A stretch of 64,000 nucleotides of DNA, from contig NC_041710.1 in the NCBI RefSeq assembly GCF_900700375.1, forward strand, positions 24,115,533-24,179,532, read 5' to 3'. The position numbers were made by a program, and so were the translations under genes. Source of the DNA: Denticeps clupeoides. Lineage: Eukaryota; Chordata; Actinopteri; Clupeiformes; Denticipitidae. Positions 37,101 to 52,640 of this stretch are shown here, in pieces (position 1 is the stretch's first letter; the number at the start of each line of letters is the position of its first letter). Below the pieces are notes generated by a model. That model searched no databases, was not told the origin of the DNA, and worked only from the letters and a program-made list of their open reading frames with translations.

Positions 37101-38036
37101 CACGGGGGGATTTAAGGGAGCTGTAGCTAACAGCTATTTAATATGCTCTCTCATCTTTCATACATACAATGGAAAGCCGGTGGTTCCTGGCATCAGAACA
37201 GGCGGACTCTTCCAGAACTCATCTAGAATGCTCTGGATGACTTTTCCCAGGTCTGAATGCATCCCAAACTAAAAAGTGGAACAAAGCAGGGTGAGATAAA
37301 CATGGAATATGAGACACATACAAGCTTCACACCGTTGCAGGTAGAGACTCACGCCTGTGATGAGCGGGCTGGTGATCATTGTGCCATTGTTGCCATCTAC
37401 TAAATGATGGCCCACCGGTGGGTACACACTGACCACTGGCTTCTCTTGAGGAAACTGGGGTGGAAGCAGTCTGTTGGCAGGATACATTTTCTGGGTTATT
37501 TCGATGCTCATTTCGGGTAAGCTCTACGTGAGCGCCTCGTGAAACTCACATGTTGACGCTGATGGTCGAGTTGTTGACCGTGAAAGGGACCCTGTATTCC
37601 ACATCTTTCTGGATCTCAGCAATGCTACCAAATCAAATTCGCCAGTCAGCCTTAACAAATCATTTAGAAAAATCTACGCCTTTCACCAAGTACTTTGGCC
37701 GATCAGGAATTAGGTGAACTTGTGACATCTCCCCATTACACGGGTTACACAACAAAGAATATCAACAACACGTGTTTCCTTTTCAGAGCGTGAAGCAGAT
37801 GGATCTCGAAGGAACGCCGTGGTCCTCCTTAATACTTTAATCTGAACCCATCGGGCGTCACGCAGCAGGTTAAAACGGCGTTACATGCGCAGCGCAGCGG
37901 GTCCGAGCTGCTGGTAAAATGCTTACTTGGTGTGCGCAGCCTTCAGTGACTCGACCTGCCTCTGTCGCTGCTGCTGTAAACTGTTCAGGGGTGGAATTGG
38001 TCCCGACGCCTTGGACAAAGGGAAGATCCAGTTCAT
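33341..38036 (-). CDS. vps37a: ESCRT-I subunit VPS37A
   Basis: Coding exons in transcript order are 38036-37927, 37624-37550, 37470-37353, 37268-37168, 35217-35007, 34862-34792, 34699-34572, 34145-34087, 33887-33819, 33670-33527 and 33421-33341. All phases fit, giving 388 aa against 397 in human. The protein starts MNWIFPLSK (human MSWLFPLTK). It has the UEV-like N-terminal domain (about 35-150, with PPQFPQEKPVVSVYPP), a Pro-rich linker, and the C-terminal Mod(r) domain (about 215-380, with MQRQHELSE, LSALQARLKVAAH and FLEGKTEIDDFL), which binds the other ESCRT-I subunits. It acts in sorting ubiquitinated cargo into multivesicular bodies. The exon 8 acceptor is only a run of T followed by taaag. 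A two-base shift to the next AG would break the frame. Exon 4 is duplicated elsewhere in the window (40251-40351). Confidence 0.93.
34149..34174. repeat. Poly-A at the vps37a exon 8 acceptor
   Basis: On the gene's strand this is a poly-T directly before the short taaag acceptor at 34146. Confidence 0.9.
35283..35462 (+). mobile_element. tRNA-derived SINE
   Basis: Same family as the copy at 26541 (tagcctagtgcgtaacac, ggttcaaatcc, agtcgctctggataagggca). It lies in vps37a intron 4, close to the Tc1 element. Confidence 0.85.
35524..36740. mobile_element. Tc1/mariner transposon in vps37a intron 4, inactive
   Basis: The left end (cagtgggttaggaaagtatt) and right end (reverse complement cggtgggtacggaaagtgtt) form long imperfect terminal inverted repeats, both running into agcagccatttgc-like sequence. 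The element is flanked by TA on both sides (35522-35523 and 36741-36742), as expected for Tc1. Transposase pieces are read on the plus strand in several frames, so the element is non-functional. Its right part is copied at 39556-39833. Confidence 0.85.
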
Positions 38037-38420
38037 CCTCTTCAGGCTGGACAGGGGCTGAGGGGGGACGGCCAGACTACTTACGAAACTCGCGGGGTGG
38101 CGTCGGCGAAAAATAAAACAAACAAACAAACAAACAAACGGGATATTTACGCTGCTTAAGGTATTATTAGCTGAAGGCTAGTCGGCTAGCCACCAAAACT
38201 GCCAACCGGCTACGGTCCCTGCGTGGACATGCCTTCCGCAAAACCCACGCGTGTTGCTCTGTCCGAGTCCAGAGCTACCGCCAGCATCCGTACAATCCCG
38301 ACACTTCTCTTGTGTGGTCCCCAAAATAGCAACTAGCGATGTCTACTGGGTCACAGGAAGACAACAAGCAGTAGAGGGGGCGGGGCCTCGCGCACTACGT
38401 CAGCCTACGTCATCAATGCA
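37850..38420. promoter_or_regulatory. vps37a: vps37a promoter region
   Basis: The DNA around and upstream of the first vps37a exon is CpG-rich (gcagcgcagcgggtccg, gggggcggggcctcgcgcactacgtcag) with GC-box-like ggggcggggc and two CRE-like acgtca motifs near 38396-38412. The AT-rich sequence resumes at about 38430. Confidence 0.5.
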
Positions 38421-38654
38421 GGCCGTAAACAACATAATATGAAGCAGGACGACAAGCCGCTAATATCAACTAGAAATAGTTAGACATGCTTAAAAAATTA
38501 AGAGGACCGTTTTTATTATAACGTCATTGTTATAACTCCATTAACATATTCATAGTTTATTTTATTAAAAATTGTGGAAATAAGTTTGAATGACAAAAAG
38601 AATAATAAATAATCATTGACAACGATTGATATAATAATGTAATATGTGACCCAC

Positions 38655-39210
38655 GTCATATAACGCACTCCATACAGTTTTCAATACTGAAAGGGGTTTT
38701 CTAATAATGAACAACGTTTTTAAAGTGATTTGGGTTAACTGGAACTCTAAACTAACTGTTGCTGATAAAATTCCACCAGTAACACCAGTGGGATAAATAT
38801 GTCTGGGCAGGAAGATCGCCCACTAGATGTTTTAACGCACATTTTACAATAGTTGACGAGGACACTTTGGTTTGTGTAAAGTGTGGGTGCAGCATGAAGA
38901 CCCGGAGCACTGTGCTGCACCACCGTCATGGTGAACCGCATGCTGAAGCGTGGGGATCGGTCGCGTGGGGGGCGTCAGGTTAAGACTATACTTTCAGGGA
39001 TCATTTCTATAGTCGTTGACTCGGAAATGCGTTTCTAAAGTGTCGTGTCTCACTGTCCACGATGAAGAGTCGTGATGTTCTCCCCGGAGCGCGAAGCCGG
39101 CGTGGGGCTGTGGGAACCCACGTGCCTCGTCGCTATTGATGACCGTTCCAGGCGTCCTCCGGGCCGCGTGGAGGGGGAGAACATGATCAGAGTGGCCAGC
39201 AGTTAACTGT
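38655..39210 (+). repeat. Source block of the U3 duplication
   Basis: This block (from acgtcatataacgcactcc to just past the U3 gene) recurs at about 40417-40980 with few differences, including one short insertion (tccatcatta-like) in the copy. It carries the U3 gene with all of its upstream region. Confidence 0.8.
38982..39197 (+). ncRNA. U3: U3 small nucleolar RNA, copy 1
   Basis: The first 32 bases are as in human U3 (starting AAGACTATACTTTCAGGGAT), the region that pairs with 18S pre-rRNA and the 5' external spacer. Downstream are the box B-like GAGCGCGAAGCCGGC, box C ATTGATGACCGTTC and a D-box position reading ATCAGAG. The length of 216 nt compares with 217 in human. U3 is the box C/D RNA of the small-subunit processome and acts in the nucleolus. 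About 130 bases upstream are shared by all three copies, so a Pol II snRNA-type promoter was probably copied with the gene. A CACCGTCATGGTGAACCG stretch about 60 bases upstream sits where a proximal sequence element would. An ACTGTAAAACAATAAATA stretch follows the 3' end, like a 3' box. Confidence 0.93.
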
Positions 39211-39555
39211 AAAACAATAAATAACGAGACCACGCAGAATAATTCTAATTAGAATCAAAGCTGAGTCCCATTTCCCCGTGATACGCGACACAGTGAACAA
39301 CGTCCCTCCATAATCTGGTGCCACATGTAGAACGTGAACTTTACAGTGCGTGTTTTAAACTGGCGTGACGTGAACAGTGTGCGACACACGCAGCGCAACT
39401 CTCAACATCTAACAGAAACATGCAGACCGCGCCAAACCTGTTCAATGGATAATAAACGTGCAAAGTAAAGTTGCTGTGCAATAATAGATATTATTACAGA
39501 CAGATGCGATTATTCAGTTTAACAGAAGTAGTGCGAGTGTCTGTCCACTCCACAA
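39211..39555. other. Unassigned DNA between U3 copy 1 and the duplicated block
   Basis: Single-copy-looking sequence. I see no frame, repeat or RNA in it. Confidence 0.4.
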
Positions 39556-40411
39556 GTGAAAAACTTGTGGCATCTTTCCCAAAAAGACTCATGGCTGAAT
39601 TAGATCAAAAGGGAGCTTCTACTAAATAGACAAAACGTCTGAATACTTAGGACCACGTGATATTTCAGTTTTTCTTTGTTAATGGATGTTCAAAAATGTC
39701 AACAATTCAGTGTTTTACTGTCAAACACCGTGTGTGTATCGTTTTTTCTGTGTGTACATAACTTTAGCAAATGGCTGAAATAGAATAAAAAGAGACACAT
39801 TTGAGGGGCTCTGAACACTTTCCGTACCCACCGTATGTAGCACATGGCTGCTTTTCTTGATCACCCATTTGAGGTTAGTAGTAGTGGGCTCCACCTATAA
39901 TATAACATACCTCACACTACGCCCAATAACATGGACTCAAGACAATTTACTACTAGTAAATAATAAGATTATAAGCCAAAAAGCATATGTACAATAAAAC
40001 CTAGCTGGCCATTTTCTCCCCATCTGTAGAGATGTGAAAATTCTCTTTGTTTGTACGTGACAAAAGAACAGTGAAAAGGGTGCACAGGCACAACCTGATC
40101 GCTTAAATGGTCTTAGCTCACGACTAATCCACCTCCGAATAGATCTGCATCAACAAATTGCCATCACTTTATGAGTCACCGTACACGGGGGGATTTAAGG
40201 GAGCTGTAGCTAACAGCTATTTAATATGCTCTCTCATCTTTCATACATACAATGGAAAGCCGGTGGTTCCTGGCATCAGAACAGGCGGACTCTTCCAGAA
40301 CTCATCTAGAATGCTCTGGATGACTTTTCCCAGGTCTGAATGCATCCCAAACTAAAAAGGGGAACAAAGCAGGGTGAGATAAACATGGAATATGAGACAC
40401 ATGCAAGCATG
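39556..40411 (+). repeat. Duplicate of 36476-37325: Tc1 right end plus vps37a intron and exon 4
   Basis: The sequence from gtgaaaaacttg to gagacacat matches 36476-37320. It starts inside the Tc1 element and continues through its end, the neighbouring intron and all of vps37a exon 4. The inner 370 bases (40030-40404) are nearly identical to 36946-37320, while the first 100-250 bases differ visibly. At about 40411 it joins directly to the U3 block, whereas 1.3 kb separates the two source blocks. Confidence 0.85.
40251..40351 (-). pseudogene. Orphan copy of vps37a exon 4
   Basis: This 101-base stretch matches vps37a exon 4 (37268-37168). The reverse-strand 65-codon frame around it is unchanged, so the exon has no differences that alter it. 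Both splice sites are kept (tttttag acceptor, gtatgt donor). It lies about 2.2 kb upstream of the vps37a start codon on the gene's own strand, with no neighbouring exons, so it is most likely inert. Confidence 0.8.
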
Positions 40412-40747
40412 TCATGTAACGCACTCCATACAGTTTTCAATACTGAAAGGGGTTTTCTAATAATGAACAACGTTTTTAAAGTGATTTGGGTTACCTGGAA
40501 CTCTAAACTAACTGTTGCTGATACAGTTCAACCAGTAACACCAGTGGGATAAATATGTCTGGGCAGGAAGATCGCCCACTAGATGTTTTAACGCATATTT
40601 TACAATAGTTGTCCATCATTAACGAGGACACTTTGGTTTGTGTAAAGTGTGGGTGCAGCATGAAGACCCGGAGCACTGCGCTGCACCACCGTCATGGTGA
40701 ACCGCATGCTGAAGCGTGGGGATCGGTCGCGTGGCGAGTATCAGGTT

Positions 40748-40963
40748 AAGACTATACTTTCAGGGATCATTTCTATAGTCGTTGACTCGGAAATGCGTTT
40801 CTAAAGTGTCGTGTCTCACTGACCACGATGAAGAGTCGTGATGTTCTCCCCGGAGCGCGAAGCCGGCGTGGGGCTGTGGGAACCCACGTGCCTCGTCGCT
40901 ATTGATGACCGTTCCAGGCGTCCTCCGGGCCGCGTGGAGGGGGAGAACATGATCAGAGTGGCC
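40748..40963 (+). ncRNA. U3: U3 small nucleolar RNA, copy 2
   Basis: It is the same 216-nt RNA as the copy at 38982, with one base difference (CACTGACCACG instead of CACTGTCCACG). It lies in a larger duplicated block starting near 40412, so promoter and 3' flank are copied too. Just before the RNA the flank differs (gcgagtatcaggtt against ggggggcgtcaggtt). All conserved boxes are kept, so it may be expressed. Confidence 0.92.
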
Positions 40964-40984
40964 AGCAGCTAACTGTGGAAAAAT

Positions 40985-41565
40985 AAATAAGTTGTTTTTT
41001 TTTAAGTCATTTTCGTCTAGTTGAGTTGGAAAGATTTGCGAGTATACTAATTATCGGCTTCATACTGGGTTCTGGGGCAGGAACGCTGTACTTGGATCGA
41101 TGTGGTGATAACTTAGCAGAGATCAGTAGTTTTCAATTCGTTCAGTCCAAACTGTCGAATTAAACGAATAGATTCTACACGTGACTACACGCTTCCGGTA
41201 CCACGTTCCAACTGAAAGTAAAGGTGCTGGTAGAAATGCTGCTCCTCACGCATCACTGTCACAGTGACGTCACAGAAAGGGGCTGTCCCCAGCCCGTTCG
41301 GTCTCCTGGGCAAATGTTAGTTTTCATATGAATCTGTATCGCCGATATCACTCAGATTATTACTTTGTATCTAATAAAATCGGAAATGCACATCCCTGTG
41401 AACTATGTTGCAACAAAGGTACCGAAGTACTCGGGCATCACTGCCAGATAGCAGACTGAGGCCATCAGACACCTGAACACTCCCGAGTGACATATTCCCA
41501 CTACCTGTCATCTTAAATTAACAGCAACTATCTACAATTCCACGTGTTAAGTTTATTTTTTCCAC
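40985..41565. other. Spacer between the convergent U3 copies
   Basis: About 580 bases of unassigned sequence between two inverted arms of roughly 330 bp. No frame or known repeat was recognised. Confidence 0.4.
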
Positions 41566-41576
41566 AGTAAACTGCT

Positions 41577-41792
41577 GGCCACTCTGATCATGTTCTCCCC
41601 CTCCACGCGTCCCGGAGGACGCCTGGAACGGTCATCAATAGCGACGAGGCACGTGGGTTCCCACAGCCCCACGCCGGCTTCGCGCTCCGGGGAGAACATC
41701 ACGACTCTTCATCGTGGACAGTGAGACACGACACTTTAGAAACGCATTTCCGAGTCAACGACTATAGAAATGATCCCTGAAAGTATAGTCTT
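41577..41792 (-). ncRNA. U3: U3 small nucleolar RNA, copy 3 (inverted)
   Basis: The reverse complement reads as the same 216-nt RNA with one change from copy 1 (CGGGACGCG instead of CGGGCCGCG). Upstream identity with copy 1 extends to about 41903. The 3' flank GCAGTTTACTGTGGAAAAAATAAA resembles that of copy 2. It faces copy 2 tail to tail with about 610 bases between. Confidence 0.92.
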
Positions 41793-41903
41793 AACCTGAC
41801 GCCCCCCACGCGACCGATCCCCACGCTTCAGCATGCGGTTCACCATGACGGTGGTGCAGCACAGTGCTCCGGGTCTTCATGCTGCACCCACACTTTACAC
41901 AAA

Positions 41904-42730
41904 ATGCACGGACGTACACAGCTGTAACAACACGTTATGTTTTATAAACTCGCTTGTTCTTGTGACTTATTAGAGGACCACAGACCGGGTTTTAGCCAAA
42001 AAAACGACACTTATCGGTAGCGTTGATTTTTAAGACATACAATTTTATTGAGCATTTTCAAAGGTAGCCCTTCAGATTAGATATTAAAAGGTCGTACAAC
42101 AAGTGTACGCTTATTGAAACAACAACAGAGTAACATATAGAGTCGTATGTTGCTTCCCACAATGCACCACTCCATGAATACTAATTAGTTTAAAGCTGTG
42201 CCGCAACTGAAGGTTTCGTACCAACACAATTCAGTCAGCGGTGCTGACATGTGAGAGATACGTTCTTTCATAGAATGCCAAATCACTCGTTTTCCATATT
42301 TCAAAACACGCGTTGAAAACTCATATGGCGCTAACCTCGTGTACGCCCCCGAGCGTCAGCAAAACGTACCGACAGGAACACGGCCGCGTTTTAATGTTCC
42401 TCTGTTACAAAAATTATTACTATTTAGCGAATTTACACGTACGCGTGTACATATATATTCTTATATCCATTGAATAATTTTCTTTATACTGAAATAACAA
42501 TGAACCGGATTATTCAAATTTCAAAATGTCCTAGACTTAAATATAGGCTCTCTAATATATTGTGGTGTATTTTTCATACATAACTTATTTAATCATGCAA
42601 AATATTACAATTGCGAGCAGGATTCTTGGGAGAAAATGTATTGAGAGTTATGTTCCGTTGTTCTTGTTCTGACCATCTTGCAACAAGACCCTCTACTCGA
42701 CGCAGTACCATCTAGTGGGGGGAACTATTA
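41904..42730. other. Unassigned intergenic DNA
   Basis: AT-rich sequence with no recognisable frame or repeat. Confidence 0.4.
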
Positions 42731-42734
42731 AAGC

Positions 42735-43660
42735 AAAGACAACCCAAACACGAGAACGTTTACTTCATAATAATTCAGTCTCATGTTCAACACCATGCAT
42801 TTTACCATAGCATGGTAACCATATTTATTTATAAAGCACTTTAAAACAACAAAGGAGCTGACCAAAGTGCTGTACAAATAAAGGGACATGACAAATTGTT
42901 CAGATAAAAAAAAAAAATACAATAAAAAATGCAGCAATTTAAATGAAACAAGAGGTCGAATAAAACAGAAGACATTTAAGACAAAATAGTAAAAGATAAG
43001 AGCCAACTCACACTGGATTACAAGCCAGTGGGGCGGCCACTGCAAAGGCCCTGTCACCTCTGACCTTGTAATGTGACCTAGGATCAGACCTTTGTCTCTG
43101 GTCTGAAGATCTGAGAGAAAGGGGTGGAGTGTAAGAATGCAGTAGGTCTGTTAAATAGGCTGGAGCCAATCCATTCATTCAGTGATTTAAAAAACAACTA
43201 AAAGAATTTAAAAACAGACTCTAAAATAGTGAGGTGAGGCTAAGATTGGGTGATCTCGCCTGTTTGTACCAGTGACAAAACAAGCAGATGCATTTTGTAC
43301 TAATTGAAGGCACTAAAAATGTCTGGCTGATGCCAAAAAGCAATGAATTACAGAAGTCAAGGCAGGTCATAATGGAAGCGTGAATCACTGTTTCCAGATT
43401 TCATTTGGAAAGGACTGGCTTGAGTTTGGCCAGGTGCCTCATCTGAAAAAAGCAGGATATTGGTAACCTGTGCATCTGTTTTCAGAGTCGAATCCATTTT
43501 AGCACCTAGGTTTGTAATCAATTGTTTTTCACCAGGGGTTAGGAAAGTAAGCATACATTCCGTCTTATTCTCATTTAAGTCCAAGAAATTTAAGGCCATC
43601 CACCTCTTGACATCAGTCAGACAGTGATTCGATTTAAACCAAGACTGAAAAAAAACTCCA
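42735..43660 (-). mobile_element. 5'-truncated LINE of the L2/CR1 group
   Basis: The minus strand encodes pieces of a reverse transcriptase C-terminus: LNENKTECMLTF and LGAKMDSTLKTDAQV near 43500-43590, then GLAPAYLTDLL-like and SLRSSDQRQRSDPRSHYK-like sequence near 43050-43180. These are typical of CR1/L2/Rex1 LINEs. The 3' end near 42800-42850 (gtacagcactttggtcagctcc) looks like a LINE tail. The reading frame is interrupted, so it is dead. Confidence 0.65.
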
Positions 43661-44820
43661 GTATTGCATTTGTGTTAAAAAAAATGCTTTAGCTGCACAT
43701 GAGCAGCTAAAAAGCTAACTAAAGACAGTGGTGTCGAACAACGGGTTGAACAACAGCATGCTTGAAACGTTTGGGCACCACACCCAAGACCAGGCTACTG
43801 TTAATGATGAAGAGGATAAAATGCCCCAAGGTCAGGAATGCCTCTTTTAAAAGCCAAGGGGAATAACATCTGAGGGGAAACATGAGGGTTTCGTTTTAGC
43901 AACACGATTCTCTTCATGTGAGAGGAAACGGCTCAAGTTGATCAAACGGCGTGCATTTTCTCTTCACACATAACATTTTCACAGGATTCAACGGAGCCCT
44001 TCAATGGCACAGGTTCCTGAGAGTTTTATATAGATATTAAATTCAAGCACGATCGACTCCTTCATGTATTGTTGTTTTAAAATATTTTTTAATTGTGCAT
44101 CAAGAACAAAATGGTGAGAATCCTATTTGAATGTTATGTGCAAATTAATTATTTATCCGAGTAGCCTATTCACCGTAAATGACTACTATTCTATTTGGAC
44201 CTTATGGTGAAAAGCGAAAACACCTGTAATAGCGGAACAGCCCGAGAAATACAGAAGGCGCAACAACTGAGTACAAAGAGTGTACATTTTGGAACACCTG
44301 CGTTTGTAAATGTGCATTTGTACACACGCCGGGCTGCGTGGAGAGGTAAACGTGGGGAAAGGGTGAGGGTTCAGCCTAACTTGGGCTACTGGGTAGTTAG
44401 TGTGAGAAATCACTCCACACTACCGGTTGCCTAGCAGCCGCACACCAAACAATGGGATTGCGCAATGAAGCAGGCCTACCGATTTATTTATTCAGATAAG
44501 TCGTTTAATTACAAGAATTACTTAGTTCCGCGTCTCTCATAGAGTCAAACGTAAAACGTAAACGCAAGGACTGTTTAAAAGGGATTTCTAGACACTTAAG
44601 ACAGAAAAATACACATTTCAGCAAAGTTTAGTTATAGACGAAGCGTTGCTCAGAAACAAACCAAACCAAAAAGAAAAAAAAAAACGTGTATTCGGACTAA
44701 TTGTATAAAGATGCAGGATTTTCCAGATGTGCGGGCCGCTGGGCATGACGACACGATTTCCTCGGTAATCTGATTCCTCGGACTCGGACCGAAGAAAGAA
44801 ACAACTGCAAGGCAAGATGG
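43661..44820. other. Intergenic DNA upstream of pkd2
   Basis: No gene or known repeat was recognised. A frame at 44195-44434 has no recognisable domain. Confidence 0.4.
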
Positions 44821-45137
44821 CTGTCTGGAAGGAAAGTTTCCCCTTTATATTGCGCTAGGAACGGGGCAACTTCGTCTTTTTCTGGAACTCTGTGGACTGT
44901 TCGGTGTGTTTCTGAGGGGAGGAAGTGCTGTTTTTTTCCGCTTTTTTGAAGGATAACAGAACAGAACTTTTAAATTCAGCGTGTTGGTTAAGTCTGGGCG
45001 TTTTTTTTTACCGTCATTGTTTCATGTTTATATTAGAGTGGCAGCGACTTTTACTCTTTAATCTGGAATAATTCCTGAAATTAGCTCGGTATTTTTTCGT
45101 AGCAGAATGGTTGAAACGACGGAATAAAGCCTGGAAA
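44821..45137 (+). promoter_or_regulatory. pkd2: pkd2 promoter-proximal region and leader
   Basis: The stretch lies directly before the pkd2 ATG and contains a six-codon upstream frame (45107-45127). CpG-rich DNA continues into exon 1 to about 45560. The transcription start is unknown. Confidence 0.4.
45107..45127 (+). CDS. Short upstream open reading frame before pkd2
   Basis: ATG GTT GAA ACG ACG GAA TAA encodes MVETTE and stops 10 bases before the pkd2 ATG. The context (cagaATGG) is reasonable. The distance is too short for efficient scanning reinitiation, so it could lower pkd2 translation if it is in the mRNA. Confidence 0.35.
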   Translation: MVETTE

Positions 45138-51036
<5,899 letters not shown>

Positions 51037-52050
51037 GAGCGATCATTGTTTTAAGGAGGGATCCTTCTGTAATTCACATGATCCTAGATCAGGTATGTTT
51101 CTTTCTAAAAAGTGGTACATAAATGCAATTTACATTATGAACCATATATATCCATAATTCTTCCAGGTTTTATAATTGATTTGTCATGATAAATGATGTC
51201 AGCTTCTAAAGTTGTTTCAGTTTAAGAAAAATATAAATATTTAATGTCTAAACCTATGGATATTGAAATTAATTTATTTTCATCAACTGAATATTGCAGG
51301 AAACCAGGTTATGATTAGTGGCCTTGTGCTGGCGTCAGTATTAGCAGCCTCTGCTGGGTAAAACAATGTGTAATAATGCAAAATGATTAGGAATTTTTTA
51401 AATATTTACTTCAAGGAAGGCTTTGATTTTCAAATATACAGTCACTGTTTACTTTTTCCCTCATTTACCTGCTTTATGAAACAATTCCATACATGGTGCA
51501 TTTTATAGTCCTATAAAGGCACAAGACCAAATAACCTGAATTTAATTTAGTGCATTTGCTTTCCATTTATTATGAACCATAAGTATAAGTAAACTCCACA
51601 TTAAAGCTGCATGTATACAACTGAATAAGCTCATGTACATACAATGTTATTACTTGCATTATTTAAACTTTGTTAGTATGGTATTCATGTAATTAACGTG
51701 TACTGTCACAATCATCAGTTAAGCCTTGTTAAAATACACATTACATTATTGCTTTTCAGTGTAGAGCATGAGGATTCATTTAATACGACAGTCATTTGCA
51801 ATAACTTTTTCTGTATGTTTAATGTAGGCAAGTGTGACTAAACCACATTACACTTTGTTGTTAATTTACTGTTTTCAGTTTTTACACATCACATATGAAT
51901 TATAGTAATTTAAAAAACAAGCTTCACTTTGGAGTGCAACTAGTTTCATGGGAAGCCCATGTGCAATTGACTTAACTGTATTTTACAGTATTATGCAGCC
52001 TTGTGTCATTTAAAATCCTATTTGTGGTTATGCAAATTCAAGGTGTGCGC

Positions 52051-52056
52051 AATAAA
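52051..52056 (+). terminator. pkd2: Candidate pkd2 polyadenylation signal
   Basis: The first AATAAA after the pkd2 stop lies here, giving a 3' UTR of about 1.0 kb. An ATTAAA near 51600 is an alternative. Confidence 0.4.
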
Positions 52057-52209
52057 ATTCAAATGAAAAGTTTGTCATTAAGTGTGTTCATTTTAATCCC
52101 ATCAAAAGCAAAAGTACAAAGAGTTTCAAATGGAGTTGTTTCAAATGGAGGGCAACACTTACAGATCACTTCAGGCAGGCTATTTTCATTTTTGTCACAT
52201 GCCCTTATC

Positions 52210-52634
52210 TAGGGCCCTATGATTTCCGTGGTCGTGGAAAACACTGACTGAATCTGCTATAAGACACGTGATTGGGTATAATTTGTGTTTCTGGCTGCTG
52301 CAGCCCACTACATGTGTTTGCGGTTGAGGCGAGGATTTTCGCATACCAACGCAATGTAATATTTTTTTTGTATTCCAGGTTTCCCCAACGTATTTATTTG
52401 ATATGTTGGAAGTCAAACGTGAAGTACTTATTTTACTAATGGAAAAGTGTGTAATATTGTGAAATAGTTCTTTGCATGAAATGCACATTTTATTTTCATG
52501 TAAATAGTTTACAAAACCAAAGAGTAAATGCCCAAGGACTTTGTTGAACAGTGATTTTTAGGTGAATAAATATGTTTATAATGGAAAGAACTAAAATGGA
52601 AATAAAAAAATAAAACAAATTTCATAGGGCCCTA
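52210..52634. mobile_element. Non-autonomous inverted-repeat DNA element (425 bp)
   Basis: The ends are inverted copies, TAGGGCCCTATGA at left and TCATAGGGCCCTA at right, flanked by the direct repeat CTTATC on both sides (52204-52209 and 52635-52640). No protein is encoded. The end sequence suggests a hAT-type element, but the six-base flanking repeat is shorter than the usual eight for hAT, so the family is open. Confidence 0.7.
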
Positions 52635-52640
52635 CTTATC

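Noticed and set aside
37075-37272. 65-codon plus-strand frame found twice (also 40158-40355)
   Set aside because: It is the antisense of vps37a exon 4 and its duplicate. Its repetition reflects the duplication, not a gene family.
38037-38129. Upstream in-frame Met extending vps37a by 31 residues
   Set aside because: The human protein starts at the position of MNWIFPLSK. The extension is low in family similarity and lies in the CpG promoter.
45111-45137. Extension of the pkd2 frame upstream of the chosen ATG
   Set aside because: The extension starts at TTG rather than ATG, and the chosen start aligns with the human N-terminus.
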